From NCBI GenBank assembly GCA_033816765.1, contig CM066287.1:1922001-1986000 (forward strand): a stretch of 64,000 nucleotides of DNA, in the 5' to 3' direction. The position numbers were made by a program, and so were the translations under genes. Source of the stretch: Nothopassalora personata. Taxonomy: Eukaryota; Ascomycota; Dothideomycetes; Mycosphaerellales; Mycosphaerellaceae. A model generated the notes under the pieces. It was not told where the DNA came from. It searched no databases and saw nothing but the letters and a program-made list of their open reading frames with translations. This document shows, piece after piece, positions 23,620-32,200 of the stretch (its first letter is position 1; each line of letters opens with the position of its first letter).

Positions 23620-23896
23620 CAACCCCTGTATCCACGCTTAACTCTATCAGGCTATCACTTGCTGATTCTCCAGGTGTTGCTGTCCCTCAACCCTATTAAC
23701 CACCTTATCAACCACCTCTCTATATGGCTCGTAGGCGCGACTTTACTAAGCTCAAGAAGGGCGAGATGTGGGCACTATACACACACGCTCACTGGCCATT
23801 ACAGCGCATTGCGGACGCCCTCCAGACGATAGCCCGATATAGTAAAGCGGGTTGCAAAATTCTTGCACTGGACAGTGAGACTGCCAATGGTGCTGT
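23620..23896 (+). mobile_element. Truncated Tc1-like transposon: one terminal repeat plus transposase N-terminus
   Basis: The terminal sequence at 23620-23651 matches 28 of 32 bases of the right end of the MITE at 5245-5473. About 70 bp inside it, an ATG at 23724 opens a 57-codon frame beginning MARRRDFTKLKKGEMWALYT and continuing HWPLQRIADALQTI, ending in TGA at 23894-23896. This resembles the first helix-turn-helix of fungal Tc1/pogo-type transposases (basic start, then WALxxxxxxxxxIAxxL). No catalytic DDE/D domain and no opposite terminal repeat were found, so the copy is dead. The right boundary is uncertain; the end given is the stop codon. Confidence 0.55.
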
Positions 23897-24355
23897 TTGA
23901 ATCCGGATGTGATGGCAAAGATGCCAACATGTCAAGCACACGCTGTCCAAAGAGACGGCAATTGACATATTGCTGTACTTGGCGACATATGGAAACCACC
24001 AGTCAACATGACCTGAGCGGCTTCATGAACTGTACACCATTGACTGCTTTGATCAAATACCTGAATAGGCGTGCCAGACGCCACTGTCTGATTATTAGAT
24101 TCGCTGTCGACCTAATCACCTGCATAACATAACCGTGCTTTCTTCGAATCCAATCAACGGAAGCAACGCAAGCCCGGACACGATGAGGAACGGCATTGAA
24201 GTGGGCGATTTTATTGAGGTGGCCGACAGTTGCTATACGCCGCCAGAAGCCGCAATCTGCTCGTATGTCTCTTGCCTGGTGTACCATAAGTACTGTAAGC
24301 CCGCGTCCTTGTACTACTAACAGAACAATGTCAGTCGCACCCGTGTACGTTAGCC
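23897..24355. other. Intergenic, possibly further transposon debris
   Basis: About 460 bp between the transposase fragment and the small secreted gene. A plus-strand frame at 24135-24320 and a minus-strand frame at 24003-24287 are open, but neither looks like a family I know. A perfect tactaac branch-like motif near 24314 may be chance. Confidence 0.35.
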
Positions 24356-24927
24356 ATGAGTAGGTGTCTACACATTCGTAATCTACGCCGCCTGACGTTC
24401 TCGCAGATCCGCTTCCATTCTTCCTCGCCGTACTTCCTCAGCTAGCTGATAGCAAACACGACAAAAAACCCGGCCATTTCGAATACACTGTAAGTAGATG
24501 ACTATAGGCTTTATAGGATTAACAAATCCTAAGGTCATTGTGGAATTACATCCTTGTCCTCTTAGTATAGCCCTCTGTCTCGCCTCCTCCTATCTCCTAA
24601 CCCCTTCCCAATCCCCTCTATCCCCTTACCCTAAATCGAATCACACTAACGCTCTCAACCTAGTGCCGAGACAAGCCCTGCAACGGCACCTCCGTTATGA
24701 ACTGGCTGTGGCAAGCCTGCGAAGGCATTGGTGGCTCGGACCAAGTGCTGAACGATACAGTGACTAACGCGACGGGTTCTGTTATAGGCGGGTTGACAGT
24801 TTGCTTGTGTGCGCATGGCCAGACGAAGCCGCATATTTATACGATTAGTGGAGATTATCCAGCTGGCACGGCTAATTTGACGTTTGATCTTCATGAGCCG
24901 TATACGTGTCAGACTGCGGGACCTTAG
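24356..24927 (+). CDS. Candidate small secreted cysteine-rich protein
   Basis: Proposed exons 24356-24359, 24407-24489 and 24664-24927 give 116 residues. The four-base first exon (ATGA) is joined across a 47-bp intron (gtaggt..cgcag with a cctgac branch). The result is a short signal-peptide-like start, MNPLPFFLAVLPQLA, probably cut before DSKHDKK. The second intron is 174 bp, pyrimidine-rich, with a cactaac branch. The mature part has six cysteines (CRDKPC, QAC, VCLC, YTC) and several N-glycosylation sequons (NGT, NDT, NAT, NLT). The last exon is the best-supported piece; the tiny first exon is a hand model. Size, cysteines and the nearby transposon fit an effector-type gene, but no homolog is recognised. 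Confidence 0.45.
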
Positions 24928-25574
24928 CATGGGGAGAGGGGAGTAGAAGTTCAAACCAGGACCTCTAGCTCGCTATAGAGCCCTACAACTGCCTAAGCAC
25001 ACAGTACGAAGGACCGGATTGCATAACCGTCACGCGAACAACATTCAAACTATGCAGATTTTTCATTTCCTCGGCTACGACTGTAGCGACTCTACGAGCT
25101 ATAATGATCAACAACACCTGAAGTTATCTGCGGCACGTTCTCGAGAGGTGGCTCAAGGAGATTGCTGCGATGCGTGATTGACGCGGGTGACGAGTTATCC
25201 CGTCCTATGCTAGTAGCTCGAAAATCCTCTCTCGAGTCCTCGTGCCATTCTAGGGTCTAAGACTATGACCCCGTCCTGGACTCTCTTAAGTGTCTACCGT
25301 AAACAACGAGTGGCTCTCTTCGCAGTAGAAGCGATCATCGATCGGCGATGATGGTTAGAGGGGAAGGATCAATCAGAGCTCTACCCGCCAAAACACAAGC
25401 GAGATGTCGATGCTTGCATCTGTGAAAAGAGCGAGAGCCATACCCGCAGTTCTTGTAACAAATCCCCGGGTGGTCTGCCTCGACACTGCTTGTCCCGAAG
25501 ATAGCTGGCAAGGAGGCAAGTAACGCTCATACTTTTCTTTGGCCCCTACACATCCCGATCACTTCCTCCGCATG
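24928..25574. other. Convergent intergenic region between two secreted-protein genes
   Basis: About 650 bp separating the 3' ends of the two small secreted genes. No coding feature is visible. Confidence 0.45.
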
Positions 25575-26201
25575 CTAATACGGTGTCGCCTCCGGCTTAC
25601 AGACACTGATAGTCCTCGTCCCCGCCGCAGTCGGGCACGCACCTGAAAGCACAACATGTCAGCCTACGCATCGCAAAAGAAAATGCCAGACTCGCCGAGC
25701 GCTCCAGATGTATTTCAGGAGCCGCCCTGCGCCTCTGTGCATGTCAAGACTTCACTCACAAATCCCAAAGCCCCCAGCCGCCACCGTCGTCGTCCTCAAA
25801 GCACATCCTTTGCACTCGACCTCTTTCGTGATATCAACACTTCCCACCCCACAGTCACCACAAGGGGGCGTAAACTCCGTCACAACACTCGTGCACATCG
25901 CCGTCGGTTTACTTGAAGCAGGAGCGCATTTGGTAATAGTTGTAGTCGCGCGTCTGTCGATTGGAGTTCTGGTTGGGCAAGCTACAAGGCATTGTGGACC
26001 GCGGGTTACGATGTCGAGGGCGCAGCCATGGCACGCGGTGTAGGAGGTTGCAGTGTGGCGGGCGCGGGGAGGACAGCAGCCTGCGGGGCGTTGGGTGAGG
26101 GTTGAAGTGCAGGCGGGCGCTGCTGGGCTGTTGCCGTAGCCTTGGGTTGTTGAAGTGAGGATCAGGGTCACGAGGAAGAGGATGAGGGTCTTGAAGGTCA
26201 T
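25575..26201 (-). CDS. Secreted protein of two tandem eight-cysteine modules
   Basis: Exons 26201-25760 and 25642-25575, separated by a 117-bp intron (gtgagt..tttcag), encode 169 residues. Residues 1-20 (MTFKTLILFLVTLILTSTTQ) are a clear signal peptide. The mature chain holds two related units: Cys31-Cys92, with cysteines at 31, 42, 43, 57, 60, 71, 75 and 92, and Cys103-Cys162, with cysteines at 103, 114, 117, 130, 133, 148, 150 and 162. Both start CTS and share CxGCAL, a following ACPT or CACPT, and a T-rich run before the last cysteine. The repeat is completed only after splicing, which supports the intron. Without it the frame stops 149 codons in. A TATA-like run (tatata) lies near 26351. 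Eight disulfides are possible. Likely an apoplastic effector or cell-wall protein; function is not recognised. Confidence 0.82.
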
Positions 26202-27008
26202 GGTGTTTGTTGATCAAATTTGTGAGAGAGATTATCTCTGGGTTGTGGTAGCGGAGTCGTATAGGTGAGCCGTTTGCTGACCTGGTTTGGGCTGGAGGGA
26301 GGTATGTATACTTGGACAGCCTGTGTCGTGAGTGTCTTACGATGTTAGCTATATACAACTCTCATATACCTCTTTCCCGACGATCTTTCGCACTCTCGTC
26401 GCCCTACTTCGTGTCACGAAGCATTCCTCGCTGAAACCCGGCCAAGAAGTGTTTGGAAGAAACGCCACATCTCGTGTTGGGTGCTACTCTACCTCCTGCT
26501 CGTTGGAATGAAGAAGCTCGAGCTCGTTGGACGCATGTAGCGTTGTTACATCACTCAAGCTATCTCTTGCTCCGTGCCCATATTGGCGAATGGATAATAT
26601 GCTGCTCGAGCAATATTAGTCACGCTACTCAGTAAGCTTCGCGGCAAATGCTGTTACGAAAGAGATTGGGTTCGTCTCATGCGTTCCCCAAGTTCGATGC
26701 GGGAACAAGAAGTTTCATGAAGAAAACGTGGCTGGCGGAACGAGTCAGCTCTACTGGCGGTGCAAGGGAGAAACGTGGCAATCGACCGGGCAGAAAGTCT
26801 CGCGCGCGGCGCACTCTGCATACTGACACATAAGTGCATGAATGAGTCGATACCCGGAGACCATTGACTTGGTCATGATGTTCATGCTGAAAGGCCTGGA
26901 GAAGGATTGCACGATCTATACTACACGCTCGCAAGCTGTACATATGAATGCTCAGTCCGTAACTCCGCGCTACTATGCTCAAAGTTGCTATAAGGTCGTT
27001 TGCGACTT
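26202..27008. other. Intergenic region upstream of the duplicated-cysteine protein
   Basis: About 800 bp. It should contain the promoter of the secreted gene on its left side and the 3' untranslated region of PDX1 on its right. No gene is supported. Confidence 0.45.
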
Positions 27009-28377
27009 TCACAGAACTAACCGGCCTGGCTCCTGCTCCAGTGCCAGCTTGAGTCGTTCGAGATACTCTGTGGCGCGACTCTCTTCGCCTGTTCTTGCTA
27101 CCACCGAGAAGATGTTCTCCTTTGCTGAAATACCTGGAGCAACTGGGAGCGCACGCTTCGGTTTCGGCTGCTTCGGCGCGAGTATGTCAATGAGGTCAGG
27201 CTTCTTGGCCTGTCTTAATGGTGGAGGTGCTGGCGAGATGCCTGTGATGTTTGGAAAGAAGTTGCCTCTGCTGGTCTTTACGACTTTGTCCAGACCCAGG
27301 ATAGAGTTGAAAAGATCATCCGCTGTCGGCTTGCTGTTCTTGCTTCGTGGCAGATCATCGTTCGCAAGCTCGGATGCGCGAGCAATGAAGGTTGAAAGCG
27401 GCAGGAATATCCCTAGTGAATCCTGTACTCGCTTTTGAGTGGCAATGACAGCACTCAGACTGATCGGAACCGCGACTTCAGTCTCCTTTGGAAGCTCCGG
27501 CTCGGCACGCTTGTCCTTGGACTGTTCAGGTTTCGCGGCCGCCTTCTTGGATATCTGTATGTTCGACAGGTCCAGGTGACCAAGCTTTTCCAGTCGAGCA
27601 GACGACTGGGCAGGATATTCTTTGTTGATCTTGCCGAGATGTGCCAGTACGTCTCCCTTGAGTAACCGACCTGATGGTCCAGTGGCTGGTATAGAGTCCG
27701 CATCAGCAGAGGAGAGTCCATTCTGGTGTAGCAGGTGCTCCACAGATGGATACAGCGGGTACTTTTGCTTCTGTGCTTTTCCGCCCTGCTTCTGACTTGC
27801 TTGGCTCTGAGAGGATTGTTCGCTGGACTGCGAGGGTTGCGACTGTTGCTCCGGTGCATTTTGTTTCACCTCCTTCACATTCTCCTCAGCACCTCTTTGC
27901 GCTCCCTTTGTATCCTTCTGACCTGTGCTAGGGCTCGCATCGTCTGCAGGAAGCTCAAGACTGCTTATGTCGTCGCCGGATTCTGCTGTAACGCCTATGC
28001 GCTCTCCAACCTTGACACCTTTGGATCCCTCTTCCTTGACAATCTTCATCAGAATGCCGTCGTCTTGCGCCTCCACGTCCATAGTGGCCTTATCCGTCTC
28101 GATCTCCAGAATGACATCGCCGGCCGAGAATGAATCGCCCTCCTTCAGCTTCCAGCTTGCGATGTTGCCTTCGGTCATGGTCGGTGACAAGGCTGGCATG
28201 GTGTAGTTCTGAGCGGCGCGCCGCTGTGCCGAAACGTGAAAGCCTTGCAGAAGATGGTCAGTGTCTTCGGCCATACTCGCCGGACTTCAGCACTTTACCC
28301 CTGCGCGCCACTGTTCGGGTAGCATATCTGCTGGCCATGCGGGCTGACAGCCGCACAGATTGAGAGACTCCTGCCAT
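27009..28377 (-). CDS. PDX1: Pyruvate dehydrogenase complex protein X (E3-binding protein)
   Basis: Exons 28377-28299 and 28243-27009, joined over a 55-bp intron, encode 437 residues. The first exon supplies an Arg/Ser-rich mitochondrial presequence (MAGVSQSVRLSARMASRYAT). A lipoyl domain follows, NYTMPALSPTMTEGNIASWK, with lipoyl-lysine Lys78 in ETDKATMD. A Gln/Ser/Lys-rich linker comes next. The peripheral subunit-binding domain is at about 189-231 (YPLYPSVEHLLHQNG, ATGPSGRLLKGDVLAHL). The C-terminal part lacks the HHxxxDG acyltransferase motif of E2, so this is protein X and not E2. It tethers dihydrolipoamide dehydrogenase to the complex in the mitochondrial matrix. It is divergent from the MRX15-like gene with 201 bp between ATGs. 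Confidence 0.9.
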
Positions 28378-28578
28378 TGCTGCGGTGCGCTCTGCTTGCA
28401 ATCTCGAACGACGCTGTAGGAGGCAGCAATGGCTGTATACGGAGGAGTGGGGGTTGTCCGCAAATGTTGAGATGTCGGGCGGAGCTGGAACATCTCACGG
28501 CCCGATGCAAGCTCCAAGAAAGCTTTCCGTTTCGTCGCGCCTACAGCAACATCAACTTCATCACCACTTCATCCGGAG

Positions 28579-29613
28579 ATGGCGGCTAACGCGCGGCTAC
28601 TACTACGATTACCGCCGTGCTTGAGGCTGCAGGCTCTGACTCCAGTATACGCTACACAGAATGCTATTCACCTCCCGATATCTCCTTTCAGAACAATCCA
28701 GAGCAGCGCGAAGAGCCTACGGCAAGCGAGGAGTGCGGTCCCCGAGCCTTCACGAAAGATATTGCCTGCAAAACGTACGCGCGCCACAGAATTGGGCGTG
28801 TCGCCGCGGAGCACCCCCGTTCGCGGGCCAGTCTACAGAGGAGGACCCAGACCCCCGATCGACATAATCGAACCTCAATTGGATCGAGTGCTTCTCTACA
28901 AGTCGACCGACCACGGCGCTTTCTTTGCAGCTTCCTATATCATCGGTGGTTTCCTACTTCTTGGTGGCTACTCCTACGCGCAGATGTTCTTGAAGGATGC
29001 CCCAGACCGCCCCATACCTTGGATCTTCAAGTCGTTAGGCGCTCTTTCTGTAGTTGCTGTTGTGTCATTTGGTACAAGCTTCTTGATGGCGCCAAGGAAG
29101 ATGATAAAATCCGTTGCAATCATCAAACTAGCCGTCGGAGACACCCTGCCTGCAACTTCGCGAGTACTGCGCGTCGAGGTCAAGAGAAATTTGCCATTCC
29201 TGAAGCCGGATATCCTTGAGACCACACCTTCCAAGATGTTCCTGGATCGCAACGTCCCGGGCGCCGTTGAAGACATCAACTTCCAAAACGTACCGCTCTC
29301 TCAAGCGCGTGCCTTCACAGAAGGCTATTTCTCAAAGAATCAGGAGCCGCGGCAGGGTGGAGTCCTAGCATCCCTCTCAGCAGCGAATCAATCCCTGTTG
29401 AATCTTTGGCCTGCGATGACGCGGGAGACTCGACGGATGTTTTTGCGCGACCAGATGGCGTATGTTCGCATTGAAGGCAATGGGAACTTTAAGCTGGATC
29501 TGCAGAATTGCCAACTGCTTGACGGTGGCAGGCCACTGCACCGGGTAACGATAGCCTCGGACGAAGCTCAGCCGAGTCTTCCGGCAACGTTGAATCGTAT
29601 CTTGCGGAGGTAG
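28579..29613 (+). CDS. Mitochondrial inner-membrane protein, MRX15/TMEM223-like
   Basis: Single-exon 344-residue protein. The first 60 residues are Arg/Ser/Leu-rich and lack acidic residues, which suits a mitochondrial presequence. The core begins RVLLYKSTDHGAFFAASYII and has two transmembrane helices (about residues 112-135 and 150-170), followed by a soluble domain (FLMAPRKMIKSVAIIKL). The pattern, including a short matrix segment with a D-x-G-x-FF motif before helix 1, resembles TMEM223 and yeast Mrx15, a mitoribosome-associated insertion factor. The assignment rests on remembered pattern similarity only. It shares a 201-bp bidirectional promoter with PDX1. Confidence 0.6.
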   Translation: MAANARLLLRLPPCLRLQALTPVYATQNAIHLPISPFRTIQSSAKSLRQARSAVPEPSRKILPAKRTRATELGVSPRSTPVRGPVYRGGPRPPIDIIEPQLDRVLLYKSTDHGAFFAASYIIGGFLLLGGYSYAQMFLKDAPDRPIPWIFKSLGALSVVAVVSFGTSFLMAPRKMIKSVAIIKLAVGDTLPATSRVLRVEVKRNLPFLKPDILETTPSKMFLDRNVPGAVEDINFQNVPLSQARAFTEGYFSKNQEPRQGGVLASLSAANQSLLNLWPAMTRETRRMFLRDQMAYVRIEGNGNFKLDLQNCQLLDGGRPLHRVTIASDEAQPSLPATLNRILRR

Positions 29614-30025
29614 AGAAGCAAAGATCACGATCTGAAGGCGCTGAGCTGCTCAGGGTGTACGTATGTGCGTATGTACACATATCAAAGAACCATGGAGATG
29701 TGGAAGGACCAGTGTGTAAAGCATTGTAGATGTAGATCAAGGCATGGCGCGGAATGGTCACATAGCCTGCTCACCCTGTGAATGACAGATTACAGCGGAC
29801 ATTCACGTATCGCCTCTATTGGATCACATGCACTGTACCTGCCAGAAGCCTCGTTGCCCCACGCGGCTCATCTTCGGCACGTCATTGTAAACAGTAATCG
29901 TCTTTCGGCTTCCATCACAACGCCACCATTTTGTGTGCCTCGTGCTGAACACAATCTTGCGCCTGTTCCACACCCTACGTATGCCCCATCTCGCCATCGA
30001 ACAGACGCATCGCCAATAGCCCAAC
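29614..30025. other. Intergenic region upstream of UBP6
   Basis: About 410 bp containing the 3' end of the MRX15-like transcript and the UBP6 promoter. No other feature is recognised. Confidence 0.45.
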
Positions 30026-31786
30026 ATGACGGCAGAGATACCGATCAAGGTGAAGCACCAAGGCAAGAGCTACGATGTCGAGGTCAACCCCGAGTCGACC
30101 GGCGAAGAGCTGAAGATGCAACTGTACTCTCTCACAAACGTCGAGCCTGAGAACCAGAAGGTGCTCGCAAAGAAGATCGTGAAGGATGATACACCCATAT
30201 CGAGTCTCGGCCTCAAGCCAGGCGCGGTCATCACTCTCATCGGAAACCCGTCAGCGAATGTGGTATTCGAGGTACCCAAAGAAAAGATGAAGTTTGCAGA
30301 AGACATGACAGAAGCCGAGCTCGCACAGCAAGATGGCGCAATACCAGCTGGACTGCAGAATATGGGCAACACCTGCTACGCCAACGCGACACTGCAGACA
30401 CTGCGAGCAGTGCCCGAGCTGGTGGAAGAGCTGAAGGCATATAAACCCAGTGCACCGAGTGCGGTTCCATCTTCTTCGTCATCTCTCTTCACCCCTGAGC
30501 AGCTGGCACAACATGGCATCGGCGGTCTAGGTGGCGGCAGTGACCTCACCTCTGCCTTGGGAGATCTATACAAACAAATGAACGAGACACAGCAAGGCTT
30601 CCCTCCCCTCATGTTCTTGACAACATTGCGACAGAAGTTCCCACAGTTTGCGGAGCGAGCAAAGAATGGTCAAGGCTACGCGCAGCAAGATGCAGAGGAG
30701 GTGTGGAGCCAGCTCATTACGACCATCAGCCAGTCTCTCAAGCTGAAAGATGGCGAGGATGCAGCTCAAGGTTTCAACAGCTGGGTGGATAAGTATATGG
30801 GCGGCAAGTTTGAGATGAAGACAACCTGCGATGAGGATCCTGGGGAGGAAGCCGTTACTAACTTTGACGACTTCAATGACCTCAAGTGCAACATCCAAGG
30901 CGAGACGAACCACCTCCGGGAAGGTATCAGCATCGCTTTGAACGAGAAGCTCGAGAAGACGTCAGAAAAGCTCGGCCGTTCTGCGATCTATACCCGCCAG
31001 AGCCGGATCGCGCGCCTGCCTAAGTACCTGCCGATTCATCTCATTCGTTTCTTTTGGCGGAAGGACACTGGCAAGAAAGCCAAGATTCTGCGCAAGGTCA
31101 CCTTCCAGCATGAGATTGACATGACAGAGTTCTGCTCCGAAGACCTCCGTAAGAAGCTCATTCCGGTGCGAGACAAGATCCGCGAAGTGCGGAAGGAGGA
31201 AGAGGACGTGGAACGTGCTAAGAAGCGTCAAAAGCGCATGAGGAAGGAGGCAGAGGAGAACGGTGACAGCAACGTGCGTAGTGATGAGCCGCTGCAAAAG
31301 AAGAAGGAAAAGGCGGCGGAGCGCCAGCTCAAAGCTACAGGTCCTGCGTCAGAAACAGAGCTCAGGCAGGAGAAGAAGGATGGTGAAGATACGACAATGG
31401 GCGGCACTGAAGAGAAGTTCAAGACAGATGAGGAGATCGAGGCCGAGCAAGCGGCATCGATTCTTGCGGCGAAGAAGGAACTGCTTGCTTGTGTTCATCC
31501 CGATCTGAAGAAGGACTCCAGCGCAGGCCAGACCGGGCTCTACGAGCTACGAGGCATCGTTACTCACCAAGGCTCCTCTGCGGACTCGGGTCATTACACT
31601 GCATACGTCAAGAAGGCTGCGGCTCCAGGCAATAGTGAAGATGGCAAGTGGTGGTGGTTCAACGACGACAAGGTCTCAGAGGTGGAGAGCGAGAAAATCG
31701 AGACTCTCGCTGGTGGTGGCGAGTCGCACAGTGCATTGATCCTGCTGTACCGTGCTGTCGAGCTGCCTAAGGTTGAAGAGGATTAG
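30026..31786 (+). CDS. UBP6: Proteasome-associated deubiquitinase Ubp6/USP14
   Basis: Single-exon 586-residue protein. Residues 5-75 form a ubiquitin-like domain (IPIKVKHQGKSYDVEVNPES), which docks on the proteasome regulatory particle. The USP catalytic domain starts at about 105: the Cys box GLQNMGNTCYANATLQTLRA places the nucleophile at Cys117. The histidine box is SADSGHYTAYVKK, followed by WWWFNDDKVSEV. A charged Lys/Glu insert of about 110 residues lies between the two boxes. The protein trims ubiquitin chains from proteasome substrates. Domain order and length match yeast Ubp6 and human USP14, with a somewhat longer insert. Confidence 0.95.
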   Translation: MTAEIPIKVKHQGKSYDVEVNPESTGEELKMQLYSLTNVEPENQKVLAKKIVKDDTPISSLGLKPGAVITLIGNPSANVVFEVPKEKMKFAEDMTEAELAQQDGAIPAGLQNMGNTCYANATLQTLRAVPELVEELKAYKPSAPSAVPSSSSSLFTPEQLAQHGIGGLGGGSDLTSALGDLYKQMNETQQGFPPLMFLTTLRQKFPQFAERAKNGQGYAQQDAEEVWSQLITTISQSLKLKDGEDAAQGFNSWVDKYMGGKFEMKTTCDEDPGEEAVTNFDDFNDLKCNIQGETNHLREGISIALNEKLEKTSEKLGRSAIYTRQSRIARLPKYLPIHLIRFFWRKDTGKKAKILRKVTFQHEIDMTEFCSEDLRKKLIPVRDKIREVRKEEEDVERAKKRQKRMRKEAEENGDSNVRSDEPLQKKKEKAAERQLKATGPASETELRQEKKDGEDTTMGGTEEKFKTDEEIEAEQAASILAAKKELLACVHPDLKKDSSAGQTGLYELRGIVTHQGSSADSGHYTAYVKKAAAPGNSEDGKWWWFNDDKVSEVESEKIETLAGGGESHSALILLYRAVELPKVEED

Positions 31787-32200
31787 AGCCTCCGCATTGC
31801 AGCCACATACTGTGCGCATCACAGCCTCGCAGCTAGCTGAACAAAAGCACCGTGCGAACGATCTCGATAAGAAGACTATGACGACTCAGGGGAGGTAGTC
31901 CCGAAAAATTGTAAGTCGGCGTTCCTGCCTTCGTAGAAACCTCTTCATGTGAAAACGCGGGCCCGGGCCGCTCGAGGATCCTTGTCCGCTGCCAGAAACG
32001 CGCTGCTCGAATGCCTTCGCCACTGCAGAACGTCTCGTATCCCAGCTTCACTTCTTCTTTCACCACGGACGCCCCACCCTCAACCGCAACATACCCATCA
32101 ATATTCATTCTGCTGTTCTGCCCTTCATACCTCAAACACCATCCCTTCAATGTCGCCTTCCTGAACATTCCTATTCTGAACATCACGCGTTGCCATCAAG
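31787..32200. other. Intergenic region upstream of REC8
   Basis: About 410 bp with the UBP6 3' end and the REC8 promoter. No gene is supported. Confidence 0.45.

Noticed and set aside
24135..24320. Plus-strand frame with four cysteines (DSCYTPPEAAICSYVSC)
   Set aside because: It was considered as the first exon of the neighbouring secreted gene. Joining it through the tactaac-containing 40-bp intron put the next exon in the wrong phase, and it has no start or signal peptide.
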